DNA of 64,000 nucleotides from DASQPR01 sp963836775 (GCA_963836775.1 CAWIKR010000003.1:2666001-2730000), one strand, 5' to 3'. Shown: positions 35,045 through 44,243, numbered from the stretch's first letter. Numbers and translations are program-made. The notes: generated by a model not told the origin, from the letters alone.

Positions 35045-35578
35045 ATGCCCAGTGTGGAAGCCACCATCACGGTGCCGGTGCCGCCCGCGATCGCGTTCGC
35101 CGTGTCGCAGACCGTGGCGCCGGTGCGCTACCGGTGGGATCCGTTCGTCCGGGAGCAGCACTTCGTCGACGGCGCCACCGGACCCGGCAAGGGCGTTCGC
35201 ACCTTCACCCGATCCCGGCACGGCTTCACAATGATCAGCGAATACGTGTCCTACGCACCACCCACCAACGTCGGCATGAAGATGGTGCGCGGGCCGTGGT
35301 TCTTCGAGACGTTCGCCGGCGGCTGGCGGTTCGCCCACGGAGCCGGACCGAACGAGACGATCGCGACCTGGCGTTATCACTTCCGGATCCGGCCCCGGGC
35401 GCTGCGGCCGATCGGCGATCTGATCGGACGCCGGCTGCTCGGCCGGGACATCCGCCGGCGGATCGCCGGATATGCCCAAGGCTGCGCCGATCCGGTGGTT
35501 CTGGCGGCGGCTCGGCCGGGTTCTGTCACACCCTTGAGTGAGGATGGCGGGGTTCACGGAAACTCATCGAGGAGCTGA
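35045..35578 (+). CDS. SRPBCC (START-like) family protein
   Basis: A 177-residue START-domain protein. It opens with EATITVPVPPAIAFAVSQT, the first strand and helix of the fold, and has conserved RWDPFVREQHFVDG, FTMISEYVSYAPP, and WRYHFRIRP blocks. Such proteins bind hydrophobic ligands and include polyketide cyclases/dehydrases. It is two bases upstream of the VOC gene, whose ribosome site lies inside its last codons, so the two are one operon. Ligand unknown. The last 25 residues are low-complexity and may be readthrough past the domain. Confidence 0.75.
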   Translation: MPSVEATITVPVPPAIAFAVSQTVAPVRYRWDPFVREQHFVDGATGPGKGVRTFTRSRHGFTMISEYVSYAPPTNVGMKMVRGPWFFETFAGGWRFAHGAGPNETIATWRYHFRIRPRALRPIGDLIGRRLLGRDIRRRIAGYAQGCADPVVLAAARPGSVTPLSEDGGVHGNSSRS

Positions 35579-35580
35579 CC

Positions 35581-36297
35581 ATGATCGGAAGCCTGCGCAG
35601 CATCGTCATCGATGCTCCGGACATCGCGAGCCTGTCCAAGTTCTATGGCGACCTGGCCGGCTGGCAGCAGGAATACGGCGACGACGAGTGGATCACCATG
35701 CGGACGCCGGACGGTTGGCGGGTGGGCCTGCAGGCCGCGCCCGACCATGTGGCACCGCAGTGGCCCGGGCAGACGCAGCCGCAGCAGGCGCATCTCGACC
35801 TTCGAGTTCCGGATCTCGCCACCGGCACCGCGAGCGCCGGCGGGCTCGGCGCCACCACCCTGCGGACCAACGAATCCTGGGTCACCATGGCCGATCCGGC
35901 CGGTCATCCGTTCGATCTGTGCCTGGCGGCGGACAACCCGCAGACCACGCTCATGGGCATCATGATCGACTGCCCGGATGCCAAGGCGCTCGGGACCTTC
36001 TACTCCGAGTTGCTCGGCAAGCCGATTACCTATGACGGCGACGGCGCTGTGATGATCGGCAATGACGGCGAGCAGCCGGTCCTCTTCCAGCAGGTCACCG
36101 ACTATCAGGCACCGCGGTGGCCGGACCCGAGGTTCCCGCAGCAGTTCCACCTCGACCTCACGGTCGACGCCGACGCGGTGGACGCGGCCGAGGAGCAGGT
36201 GCTCAAGCTGGGCGCGACCAAGCTGGGCAACGGCGACGGCAACTTCCGGGTCTATGCCGATCCGGTCGGCAAGCCGTTCTGCCTGTGCTGGGACTAG
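35581..36297 (+). CDS. VOC (glyoxalase/bleomycin resistance) family protein, two domains
   Basis: A 238-residue protein with two beta-alpha-beta-beta-beta modules (about 5-115 and 122-237). Module 1 begins RSIVIDAPDIASLSKFYGDLAGW and module 2 GIMIDCPDAKALGTFYSELLG; HLDLRV and HLDLTV provide His at the usual metal position, ending with Asp/Cys-rich FDLCL and FCLCWD. Members are metal-dependent lyases, dioxygenases or antibiotic-binding proteins; the substrate is unknown. ATG 35581 has GAGGAG upstream. Co-transcribed with the SRPBCC gene. A repeated palindrome follows its stop. Confidence 0.85.
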   Translation: MIGSLRSIVIDAPDIASLSKFYGDLAGWQQEYGDDEWITMRTPDGWRVGLQAAPDHVAPQWPGQTQPQQAHLDLRVPDLATGTASAGGLGATTLRTNESWVTMADPAGHPFDLCLAADNPQTTLMGIMIDCPDAKALGTFYSELLGKPITYDGDGAVMIGNDGEQPVLFQQVTDYQAPRWPDPRFPQQFHLDLTVDADAVDAAEEQVLKLGATKLGNGDGNFRVYADPVGKPFCLCWD

Positions 36298-36319
36298 CTG
36301 CCGATCGGCCGCACCCCTG

Positions 36320-36367
36320 GATCTTGCGAAGTTGTGGTGGCTATGGCGCTCCCAACTTCCCAAGATC
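36320..36367. repeat. GATCTTG-type palindromic 3-prime-end element, copy 2
   Basis: GATCTTG and CAAGATC arms are perfect; next AAGTTG and CAACTT pair after a 2-base mismatch. The interior GGTGGCTATGG is shared with copy 6. It starts 22 bp after the VOC stop. Confidence 0.75.
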
Positions 36368-36469
36368 GCGGGGTTCGGGCCGTCTGTGTCCCATTTGACG
36401 CCGGTTGTGGAGAGACGGCCGGAATCCGGTCGAGTGGCCAATTCCGGGCCGTCCCTCCACAATGGCGGG

Positions 36470-36730
36470 ATGACCACGTGGGAATACGCACGACTGGAAT
36501 ATCGAGCCGCCGGATCCCTGGGTGGCGACAACACGATGGACTGGAACGCGACGTTTCACGGGCCGGACGGCGCCCAGCGCTGGGGCACCGATGAGCGCTA
36601 CAACGACCTCAAGCACCTCAATCGGGCCGGCGCGGCCGGCTGGCAGGCCTACGACCGGACAGTCCTGGTGGTCGGCCAGCCGCAGCGCCTGAACGTGGTC
36701 ACCTACTCGCTGCGCCGGGAGAAGCCGTAG
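36470..36730 (+). CDS. Small DUF4177-like hypothetical protein (86 aa)
   Basis: The ATG is at 36470. MTTWEYARLEYRA at the start and LNRAGAAGWQAYDRTVLV in the middle resemble DUF4177-type proteins (WEY strand, LNxxGxxGWE turn), small alpha-beta proteins without a defined role. No signal peptide or membrane segment. It stands alone between the VOC gene and the SDR gene and could be cotranscribed with the latter (97 bp gap). Confidence 0.65.
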   Translation: MTTWEYARLEYRAAGSLGGDNTMDWNATFHGPDGAQRWGTDERYNDLKHLNRAGAAGWQAYDRTVLVVGQPQRLNVVTYSLRREKP

Positions 36731-36827
36731 GCGCCGACGGACCTCGATGATCAACTACGAGCTCGACCCGTTGCCGGGTAGGCTCGCCTCGATCGAGTCC
36801 CCCGTTCCATCCACGGTTAGGCAAGCA

Positions 36828-38279
36828 GTGAGCAGCGACAACACGGCGCAGGATCAGCCCGCCGGCATCGATCCGGAGCGTCTCGCGATCATGCTGGACG
36901 TGCTCGCGGAGATCAATCAGCTGCCCGGTGATCACCCCGACGTGGTCGCCGCCCAGCGCGCCACCGCGAACCTTTTCAAGAGCGTCAAGCAGCAGCGCCG
37001 CGTGGCTCGTCGGGAATCGGTGCTGGCCAGCGATCGTGCCGTGATCGCCGCGACCGCGACCGGGGCGCCCGGCCGGATCGACGACGAGACCGCGGGGATC
37101 CCGCTGATCTCCGGCACCGACGGCCCGACCGCGGGCACGCTGATCCGGCCGATGGCCTGCTACACCTGCAAGCAGCGATTCCACGTGGTGGACGCCTTCT
37201 ATCACCAGCTGTGCCCGCGCTGCGCCACCGACCATCACTCCCGGCGCGACGCGCGCGCCGACCTGTCCGGGCGGCGGGCGCTGCTCACCGGCGGCCGCGC
37301 CAAGATCGGTATGTACATCGCGCTGCGGCTCCTGCGCGACGGCGCGCACACCACGATCACCACCCGATTCCCCAATGACGCCGTCCGCCGGTTCCAGGCG
37401 ATGCCGGACAGCGCCGAGTGGATGCACCGGCTCCGGATCGTCGGCATCGACCTGCGCGACCCGGCACAGGTGATCGCCCTGGCCGACTCCGTCGCGGCGG
37501 CCGGGCCGCTGGACATCCTGATCAACAACGCGGCGCAGACCGTGCGCCGGTCGCCGGATGCGTATGCGCCTCTGGTCGCCGGCGAGTCGGAGGCGCTCCC
37601 GGCCGGCGACGGTCCCGACGTCATCACGTTCGGGCACATCCACTCGGCCAAGGCGGCGCTGGCCGGTCACGGCCACCACCAGGTGACGCCGGACGTGGTG
37701 ACCCAGCTCGCGATGTCGGCCGAGGGCGCGTCTCTGGAGCGGTATCGCGCCCGTACCGCGATCGACGCCGGCGGCTTGCTGCCGGACCTCGCCGCCACCA
37801 ACAGCTGGGTCGACACGGTCTCCGACGTTGACCCGATCGAGCTGCTGGAAGTTCAGCTGTGCAACACGACGGCACCGTTCATCCTGATCAGCCGGCTGCG
37901 CGCGGCGATGGCGGCGGCGTCGGCCCGGCGCAAATACGTCGTCAACGTCTCGGCGATGGAGGGCGTGTTCAGCCGTGCCTACAAGGGTCCCGGGCATCCG
38001 CACACCAACATGGCCAAGGCGGCGCTGAACATGCTCACCCGCACTTCGGCGCAGGAGATGTTCGCCACCGACCGGATCCTGATGACCTCGGTTGACACCG
38101 GCTGGATCACCGACGAGCGCCCGCACCCGACCAAGATGCGGCTCGCCGACGAGGGCTTCCACGCGCCGCTGGACCTGACCGACGGGGCGGCCCGCGTCTA
38201 CGACCCGATCGTCCGCGGCGAGTCCGGCGAGGACGTCTACGGCGTCTTCCTCAAGGACTACGCACCGGCCGCCTGGTAG
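36828..38279 (+). CDS. SDR-family protein fused to an N-terminal zinc ribbon, atypical active site
   Basis: A 483-residue protein. Residues 1-105 are a helical region; Cys111-x2-Cys114 and Cys129-x2-Cys132 form a zinc-ribbon-like knuckle; residues about 145-483 are an SDR Rossmann domain with LTGGRAKIG for NAD(P) and DILINNAAQT. The catalytic Ser is in NVSAMEG, but the Y-x3-K motif reads T-N-M-A-K, so Lys is kept and Tyr is missing. A 60-residue insertion sits between the NNA motif and the Ser. It may thus have lost oxidoreductase chemistry or use another residue. GTG 36828 is my start; ATG 36747 is an alternative. Confidence 0.75.
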   Translation: MSSDNTAQDQPAGIDPERLAIMLDVLAEINQLPGDHPDVVAAQRATANLFKSVKQQRRVARRESVLASDRAVIAATATGAPGRIDDETAGIPLISGTDGPTAGTLIRPMACYTCKQRFHVVDAFYHQLCPRCATDHHSRRDARADLSGRRALLTGGRAKIGMYIALRLLRDGAHTTITTRFPNDAVRRFQAMPDSAEWMHRLRIVGIDLRDPAQVIALADSVAAAGPLDILINNAAQTVRRSPDAYAPLVAGESEALPAGDGPDVITFGHIHSAKAALAGHGHHQVTPDVVTQLAMSAEGASLERYRARTAIDAGGLLPDLAATNSWVDTVSDVDPIELLEVQLCNTTAPFILISRLRAAMAAASARRKYVVNVSAMEGVFSRAYKGPGHPHTNMAKAALNMLTRTSAQEMFATDRILMTSVDTGWITDERPHPTKMRLADEGFHAPLDLTDGAARVYDPIVRGESGEDVYGVFLKDYAPAAW

Positions 38280-38474
38280 GCGCGGGTCACGGTGGTTCGG
38301 CCGAAGATCGTCGCGTTCAACGCTGACGGCTGGCTCACCGCCGCGAGCGTCGAGCGCTGACGTACCTAGGTTCCTACCCGCCGGGCTCGATCCGCACAAT
38401 CGGTCAATTCGGCAGAGTGTGACATTTTCACGACCAGCGTAAGCAGGTGTCGCCGGGGCTATCAGCGCGCTAGC

Positions 38475-39902
38475 GTGCGAGAAGTGACCGAGATCCTCGC
38501 TCCGATCCCCGAAGACCTGCCGCGCACGCTCGGCGAATTGCGTGCTGCCGGATTCCGGCACCGACCTGTCAAGCAAGAGCTCCGGGAAAACCTGCTGGCC
38601 CGGATGCGCTCCGGCGAACCGCGATTTCCCGGCATCGTCGGCTATGACGACACCGTGCTGCCCGAGGTCGAACGCGCCATCCTGGCCGGGCACGACATGG
38701 TGCTGCTCGGCGAGCGCGGCCAGGGCAAGACCCGCCTGATCCGCACGCTGGTAGAACTCCTCGACGAGTGGACGCCGGTGGTGCCCGGTTCCGAACTGAA
38801 CGAGCACCCGTTTCACCCGATCACTCCGCAGACCCAACGGCGCCTGGCCGAGCAGGGCGACGACCACCCGGTCGGATGGCTGCACCGGTCACTGCGCTAC
38901 GGCGAGAAGCTGGCCACGCCGGACACCAGCGTCGCCGACCTGATCGGTGACGTCGACCCGATCAAGGTGGCGCAGGGACGGACCCTCGGCGACCCGGAGA
39001 CCATCCACTATGGGCTCGTGCCCCGGACCAATCGCGGCATCTTCGCGGTCAACGAGTTGCCGGACCTGGCCGAGCGGATCCAGGTGAGCCTCCTCAACGT
39101 GCTCGAAGAGCGCGACATCCAGGTCCGCGGCTATCAGCTGCGGCTGCCCCTGGATCTGCTGCTGGTGGCCAGCGCCAACCCGGAGGACTACACCAACCGG
39201 GGTCGCATCATCACGCCGCTGAAGGATCGATTCGGTGCCGAGATCCGCACCCACTACCCGCTGGAGCTCGATCTCGAGATCGCGCTGGTGCAGCAGGAGG
39301 CCGACCTCGTCGCCGACGTGCCGGAGCACGTGGTCGAGGTGCTGGCCCGGTATGCGCGCGCGGTCCGCGAGTCGCCGGCGGTGGACGCACGCTCCGGCGT
39401 CTCGGCCCGGTTCGCGATCGCGGCCACCGAAACTGTGGCGGCTTCGGCGCTGCGGCGCGCCGGCATCGTCGGCGAGACCGAGGCGGTGGCCCGGGTCGGC
39501 GACGCCGTCTCGGTGACCAGCACGCTGCGCGGCAAGGTCGAGTTCGAAGGTGGCGAGGAGGGCCGGGAGGTCGAGATCCTGTCGCACTTGCTGCGGACCG
39601 CCACCGCCGACGTGTTCCGCAACCGGCTCGCGGGTCTGGATCTGTCCGGATTCATCGAGCTGGTCGCCGACGGCGACATCATCGAGACCGGTGAGCTGGT
39701 CGCCGCCGACGACGTGTTGCGCCAGATCGGGACCATCCCGGGCCTGGCCAAGGTGCTGGAGCGGCTCGGCATCGGCGACGCGCCGAGCCGCGGCGAGGCC
39801 GCCGCCGCCGTGGAGTTCGTGCTGGAAGGCCTGCACCTGACCCGCCGCATGTCCAAGGCCCAGACCGAGGACGGCCGCACCCTCTACGGGAGCCGCGAGT
39901 GA
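38475..39902 (+). CDS. AAA ATPase, MoxR/magnesium-chelatase I-like
   Basis: A 475-residue AAA+ ATPase. Walker A is LLGERGQGKT (residues 77-86), Walker B lies in IFAVNELPDLAERI, followed by the sensor-1 block LLVASANPEDYTNRGRIITPLKDRF typical of ChlI/MoxR helix-2-insert ATPases. Its VWA-domain partner starts four bases inside its stop (GTGA overlap), so the two are translationally coupled. Such pairs act as chaperone-like machines that insert metals or activate target complexes; the target here is unknown. Start GTG 38475 or GTG 38484. There is no chelatase pathway nearby, so magnesium chelatase itself is unlikely. Confidence 0.85.
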   Translation: MREVTEILAPIPEDLPRTLGELRAAGFRHRPVKQELRENLLARMRSGEPRFPGIVGYDDTVLPEVERAILAGHDMVLLGERGQGKTRLIRTLVELLDEWTPVVPGSELNEHPFHPITPQTQRRLAEQGDDHPVGWLHRSLRYGEKLATPDTSVADLIGDVDPIKVAQGRTLGDPETIHYGLVPRTNRGIFAVNELPDLAERIQVSLLNVLEERDIQVRGYQLRLPLDLLLVASANPEDYTNRGRIITPLKDRFGAEIRTHYPLELDLEIALVQQEADLVADVPEHVVEVLARYARAVRESPAVDARSGVSARFAIAATETVAASALRRAGIVGETEAVARVGDAVSVTSTLRGKVEFEGGEEGREVEILSHLLRTATADVFRNRLAGLDLSGFIELVADGDIIETGELVAADDVLRQIGTIPGLAKVLERLGIGDAPSRGEAAAAVEFVLEGLHLTRRMSKAQTEDGRTLYGSRE

Positions 39903-41836
39903 AGCGGAACCGCTACGGCGCCTGGGATGGCGGTCCGGATCCGCTGGCGCCTCCCTATGACGTCCGGGCCGCGGTCGACGCGGTCGGCCGGGATGTGCTG
40001 GAGGGCCGGAGCCTGCGCGAGGCGCTGCGGGACCTGCTGCGGCGTGGCCCGCAGGACCGCCGCGGTCTCGACGATCTCGAAGCCCGGGCCCGCCGGCAGC
40101 GCCGCGAGGCGATGCGTCGCGGGCAGCTAGACGGCGCCGTGACCCGAGCCCAGCAATTGCTGGACCAGGCCATCGCGGCCGAGCGCGACGAGCTTCGCGC
40201 CCGCAACGATGACGATGCGCGGTTCGCCGAGGCGATGCTGGACAACCTGCCGTCTTCGACGGCGAAGGCGGTCGAGGAACTCGGCGACTACCAGTGGGCC
40301 AGCGACGAAGCCCGGGCGCTCTACCAGCAGATCCTGGACAACCTCCGGCAGGAGGTGGTCGAACAGCGATTCCGCGGCATGAAGGAGGCGCTGTCCGACC
40401 CGGCCGCCCAGCAGGCCGCCGCCGAGATGATGCACGACCTCAACGACCTGCTGGAGCACCACGCGCGCGGCGAAGACACGACCGACCGCTTCAACGAGTT
40501 CATGGCCAAGCACGGCGACTACTTCCCGGAGAATCCGAGCAACGTCGACGAACTGGTGGACATCTTGGCGCGGCGGGCCGCGGCCGGTGAGCGCCTGATG
40601 CGGTCGCTCTCCGCGGGCCAGCAGGAGGAACTGGCCGGGCTGATGCAACAGGCCTTCGGCGGCGGCGCGCTGGGCCGCGAGATGGCGGCACTCACCGACA
40701 ACCTCCGCTCGCTGCGGCCGGAACTGTCCTGGGGCCGGAGCGAGCGGGTACGCGGCAATGAACCACTCGGTTACGGCGACGCCGCCGGAGCACTGGAGGA
40801 GATCGGCGAGCTGGACGATCTGATCGATCAGCTCGGGCAGGAGCATCCCGGTGCCACGCTGGACGACATCGACGTCGACGCGGTGGCGCGCAACCTGGGC
40901 CGGGACTCCGCCGATGACGTACGCCGGCTTCAGGAACTGGAACGGGAGCTGCGTCGGCAGGGGTGGATCACGCGTACCGCGGAAGGATTGACGTTGAGTC
41001 CCAAGGCGTTGCGGCGCCTCGGCCAGACCGCGCTGCGATCGGTGTTCGCGGATCTGGGCTCGCGCCGCGCCGGCCAGCACGACATGCGCGATGCCGGCGC
41101 CGCGGGTGACGTCACCGGGGCGAGCCGCGCCTGGCACTTCGGTGACACGCAGCCGATCGATGTGGTGCGGACCGTATCCCGCGCGGTGCTGCGATCGGGG
41201 CCGGGCACGCCGATCGAGTTGGCGATCGACGACTTCGAGGTGGTGGAGACGGAGCGCCGGTCGTCGGCCGCGGTGGCGCTCTGCGTCGACCTGTCGGTGT
41301 CGATGGTGCTAGAGGACCGCTGGGGGCCGATGAAGCAGACGGCCCTGGCGCTCGCCCACCTGATCGCCACCCGCTACCCGCAGGACGCGTTGCAGATCAT
41401 CGGTTTCGGCCTGTCGGCAGCGCCACTCAGCCAGATCGAGCTGGCTGGGGCCGAGCCGGACTACGAGAAGGGCACCAACCTGCAGCACGCGCTCCGGCTG
41501 GCCGGGCGGCACCTGCGCAAGCACTCAGGCTCCGAGCCGGTGGTCATCGTGGTGACCGACGGTGAGCCGACGGCGCACCTGACCGAGGACGGCCCGTTGT
41601 TCTGGTGGCCGCCGCTGCGCGAAACGATCGAGGCCACGGTGGCCGAAGTGGATCAGCTGACCCGCTACGGTGCGGCGCTGAACCTCTTCATGCTCGGCGA
41701 GGATCCCGGGCTGCAGCGGTTCGTCGACGCGATCGCCCGTCGCAGCGGCGGCCGGGTCTTCACGCCGGACGCCGAGGATCTGAGCCGCTACGTGATCGCC
41801 GACTACGTACGCGCTCGGCGCGGCCGGCGGGCCTGA
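39899..41836 (+). CDS. VWA domain protein partner of the AAA ATPase
   Basis: A 645-residue protein. The first 440 residues are highly charged and helical, with acidic stretches; the C-terminal von Willebrand A domain has a complete MIDAS, DLSVSM at 464-469 plus later Thr and Asp (EKGTN, VVTDGEP). It thus resembles subunit D of chelatase/MoxR-type pairs. GTG 39899 overlaps the upstream ATPase stop. The pair is well conserved in actinomycetes, but function is uncharacterised; I infer a metal-dependent assembly or remodelling machine. A repeated palindrome lies 16 bp after the stop. Confidence 0.85.
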   Translation: MKRNRYGAWDGGPDPLAPPYDVRAAVDAVGRDVLEGRSLREALRDLLRRGPQDRRGLDDLEARARRQRREAMRRGQLDGAVTRAQQLLDQAIAAERDELRARNDDDARFAEAMLDNLPSSTAKAVEELGDYQWASDEARALYQQILDNLRQEVVEQRFRGMKEALSDPAAQQAAAEMMHDLNDLLEHHARGEDTTDRFNEFMAKHGDYFPENPSNVDELVDILARRAAAGERLMRSLSAGQQEELAGLMQQAFGGGALGREMAALTDNLRSLRPELSWGRSERVRGNEPLGYGDAAGALEEIGELDDLIDQLGQEHPGATLDDIDVDAVARNLGRDSADDVRRLQELERELRRQGWITRTAEGLTLSPKALRRLGQTALRSVFADLGSRRAGQHDMRDAGAAGDVTGASRAWHFGDTQPIDVVRTVSRAVLRSGPGTPIELAIDDFEVVETERRSSAAVALCVDLSVSMVLEDRWGPMKQTALALAHLIATRYPQDALQIIGFGLSAAPLSQIELAGAEPDYEKGTNLQHALRLAGRHLRKHSGSEPVVIVVTDGEPTAHLTEDGPLFWWPPLRETIEATVAEVDQLTRYGAALNLFMLGEDPGLQRFVDAIARRSGGRVFTPDAEDLSRYVIADYVRARRGRRA

Positions 41837-41852
41837 CGCTTCCGCTTGTCCC

Positions 41853-41897
41853 TGGATCTTGCGAAGTTGTGGTGGCCTCCCCACCTCGCAAGATCCA
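41853..41897. repeat. GATCTTG-type palindromic 3-prime-end element, copy 3
   Basis: TGGATCTTGCGA and TCGCAAGATCCA are perfect 12-bp arms; inner GGTGG and CCACC pair. It begins 16 bp after the VWA stop and shares AAGTTGTGGTGG with copy 2. Confidence 0.8.
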
Positions 41898-41940
41898 CAA
41901 CTGGGGCGGGCCGGCTCGGCGCTTGCCGGTGGGAACTACG

Positions 41941-42480
41941 GTGTCCCGCGTGCCCAGAGCTGACGTCGACCCGCGCCGACTGCCCTGGCGAACACGCGCG
42001 GCGATCGGCTCCGTCGTCGCTCTCGGAGCCGCGCTCGCGGTGTCGCTGGTGCCAGTCGTCCGCGACGTGATGGTGCTCAAGCCGGCCGAGCCGGATCGGA
42101 TCGAGTCGCACGACGCCATGGCAGGCATCGCCGGCAGCGAGATCGCCATGACGCGGGGGCTCTCGGTGATCGGCTTGATCGTGGTCGCCGCGGCCGTCGC
42201 CGCGCTGGGAGCGGCCGCGGTCGCCCTGGCCACCGGCCGGTCCTGGGGCCGGCCGGTGGCGATCACCGGGGCGATTCCGTGGCTGCTGTGCTGCGGATGG
42301 GCGTCATTCGCGTCGCACGGTGCCGGTGGCGCCGAGTGCCTCGGCCCTGCCTGTCCGACGGAGGCCGCACGATGGCTTACCACTGTGGCGGCGATCGGTA
42401 CGACGACGTCGTTCGTGATGGCGCTGCTGACCATCGGCCTTCTCGCCGGCGCGGGGAGTCGCCGGGAGCCCGCACGCTGA
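41941..42480 (+). CDS. Hypothetical membrane protein (179 aa)
   Basis: Not a recognised family. Three to four membrane helices (about 20-41, 74-96, 103-122, 150-170) and a Cys-rich outer loop with CCGW and ECLGPACPTEA between helices 3 and 4, which could make disulfides. GTG 41941 starts with a basic N-terminal segment (RVPRADVDPRRLPWRTR), giving an N-in topology. It follows the AAA/VWA pair by 104 bp and faces the convergent FMN reductase gene, ending ten bases away. Confidence 0.6.
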   Translation: MSRVPRADVDPRRLPWRTRAAIGSVVALGAALAVSLVPVVRDVMVLKPAEPDRIESHDAMAGIAGSEIAMTRGLSVIGLIVVAAAVAALGAAAVALATGRSWGRPVAITGAIPWLLCCGWASFASHGAGGAECLGPACPTEAARWLTTVAAIGTTTSFVMALLTIGLLAGAGSRREPAR

Positions 42481-42490
42481 GCCGGTTCCG

Positions 42491-43105
42491 CTAGCCGCCG
42501 GTGAGCAGCTGGTCGAACGACGTGGTCAGCTCGAACGGATCCGCCGCGGCGGTGCGCTCGCACCGGATCACCTCGGCGGCAAGCTCGCCGGCGGCCCGCT
42601 CGATCCGGGCTCGCAACGGCGCCAGCTGAGCGTCGCCGGCCCAGTCGTCAGTGGCGGCGAACACCGAGGTGGGTATGACCACGGAGCCCAGATAGACGAA
42701 GACCGGCCGGACCGCGTGCTCCAGCATCAGCGAATGCCGGGCGGTGCCACCGGTGGCGCCGAGCAGCACCGGAGTGCCGCGCAGCGCCTCGTCGTCGACC
42801 ACGTCCAGGAACGACTTGAACAGGCCGCTGAACGAACCACGGAACGTCGGTGTGACGGCGATCACGCCATTGGCGGCCGCGACCGCGTCCAGCGCCACCC
42901 GCAGCTGCTCCGACGGAAAGCCGGTGACCAGGTTGTTGGTGATGTCGCGCGCGACCTCGCGCAGCTCCAGCACCGTGACGTCGGTGCCGGCACCGAGCCG
43001 GTCCAGCTCGGCCACCGTGGCGGCGGCGAGCTGGTCGGCGAGCAACCGGGTCGACGACGGCTGGCTCAGGCCGCCCGAGATGACCACCAGCGAACGGTCA
43101 CTCAT
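42491..43105 (-). CDS. NADPH-dependent FMN reductase (CE1759-like)
   Basis: A 204-residue flavodoxin-fold reductase that makes FMNH2 with NAD(P)H. Typical blocks are VISGGLSQPSSTRLLAD at the start, VIAVTPTFRGSFSGLFKSFLD in the middle and PVLLGATGG with SLMLEHAVRPVFVYLG after. It matches the FMN reductase commonly encoded beside CE1758-type luciferase-like monooxygenases. It overlaps that gene by eight bases and would supply its reduced flavin. ATG 43105 is used; the frame extends further but upstream codons lie in the partner's 3-prime end. Confidence 0.85.
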   Translation of the reverse strand: MSDRSLVVISGGLSQPSSTRLLADQLAAATVAELDRLGAGTDVTVLELREVARDITNNLVTGFPSEQLRVALDAVAAANGVIAVTPTFRGSFSGLFKSFLDVVDDEALRGTPVLLGATGGTARHSLMLEHAVRPVFVYLGSVVIPTSVFAATDDWAGDAQLAPLRARIERAAGELAAEVIRCERTAAADPFELTTSFDQLLTGG

Positions 43106-44243
43106 CGGCGTTTCCCGACGGCTCGGTGGCGCTGGTCGCTGCGCCGACGGCGCTGTCGGTCGCTGCGCCGGCCGACCGGGCGGCCAGCAGCGACGCATGC
43201 GTCGGGGCCTCCGGCACGTGTGCCGGACGCAGCGAGTCGAACTCCTTGCGCAGCACCGGGACGACCTCCTCGCCCAGGAGGTCGAGCTGCTCCAGCACCA
43301 CCTTCAACGGGAGGCCGGCGTGGTCGAGCAGGAACAGCTGCCTCTGGTAGTCACCGGCATAGTCGCGGAACCCGAGAGTCCGGTCGATCACCTGCTGCGG
43401 GCTGCCGACAGTCAGCGGCGTCTGGGCGGTGAACTCCTCCAGCGACGGACCGTGGCCGTAGACCGGAGCGTTGTCGAAATAGGGCCGGAATTCGCGGACC
43501 GCATCCTGCGAGTTCTTGCGCATGAAGACCTGGCCGCCGAGTCCGACGATGGCCTGGTCGGCGGAGCCGTGGCCATAGTGCTCGAAGCGCTGGCGGTAGA
43601 GACCGACCATCCGCTGAGTGTGCTCCTTGGGCCAGAAGATGTGGTTCGCGAAGAACCCGTCGCCGTAATAGGCGGCCTGCTCGGCGATCTCCGGGCTGCG
43701 GATCGAGCCGTGCCAGACGAACGGTGGGATTCCGTCGAGCGGTCGCGGCGTGGAGGTGAACGACTGCAGCGGGGTGCGGAGCTTGCCCTGCCAGTCCACG
43801 ACGTCCTCGCGCCAGAGCTGGTGCAGCAACGCGTAATGCTCGATGGCCAGCGGGATGCCGTTGCGGATGTCCTGGCCGAACCACGGATAGACAGGTCCGG
43901 TGTTGCCCCGGCCCATCATCAGGTCGACTCGACCATCGGCCAGGTGCTGCAGCGTCGCGTAGTCCTCGGCGATCTTCACCGGGTCGTTGGTGGTGATCAG
44001 TGTCGTCGAAGTGGACAACAGCAGCTTCTGCGTACGCGCCGCGATGAAGCCGAGCGTCGTCGTCGGTGACGAGGGCACGAACGGCGGGTTGTGGTGCTCG
44101 CCCATGGCGAAGACGTCCAGGCCCACCTCCTCGGCCTTGAGGGCGATCGCGACCATCGCCTTGATCCGGTCGTGCTCGCTGATCGTGGTGCCGGTGGTGG
44201 GATCCTCGGTCACGTCGCCGACCGAGAAGATTCCGAACTGCAT
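43098..44243 (-). CDS. FMN-dependent luciferase-like monooxygenase (CE1758-like)
   Basis: A 381-residue bacterial luciferase-fold oxygenase using FMNH2 from the coupled reductase. MQFGIFSVGDVTEDPTTG starts the barrel; GEHHNPPFVPSSPTTTLGFIAART, TTNDPVKIAEDYATLQHLADGRVDLMMGRGN and YGDGFFANHIFWPKEHT are family blocks. The C-terminal 50 residues are an Ala/Ser/Thr-rich tail. The substrate, likely an alkanal, alkane or other organic donor, is unknown. ATG 44243 is used as the usual family start. A repeated palindrome lies in its upstream region. Confidence 0.85.
   Translation of the reverse strand: MQFGIFSVGDVTEDPTTGTTISEHDRIKAMVAIALKAEEVGLDVFAMGEHHNPPFVPSSPTTTLGFIAARTQKLLLSTSTTLITTNDPVKIAEDYATLQHLADGRVDLMMGRGNTGPVYPWFGQDIRNGIPLAIEHYALLHQLWREDVVDWQGKLRTPLQSFTSTPRPLDGIPPFVWHGSIRSPEIAEQAAYYGDGFFANHIFWPKEHTQRMVGLYRQRFEHYGHGSADQAIVGLGGQVFMRKNSQDAVREFRPYFDNAPVYGHGPSLEEFTAQTPLTVGSPQQVIDRTLGFRDYAGDYQRQLFLLDHAGLPLKVVLEQLDLLGEEVVPVLRKEFDSLRPAHVPEAPTHASLLAARSAGAATDSAVGAATSATEPSGNADE

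Noticed and set aside
38288..38362. 24-codon open frame before the AAA gene
   Set aside because: Too short, no ribosome site, no family likeness; probably chance.
38405..38425. CRP-like inverted repeat TGTGACATTTTCACG upstream of the AAA gene
   Set aside because: Half-sites are separated by five bases where CRP/GlxR sites need six, and there is no second copy.
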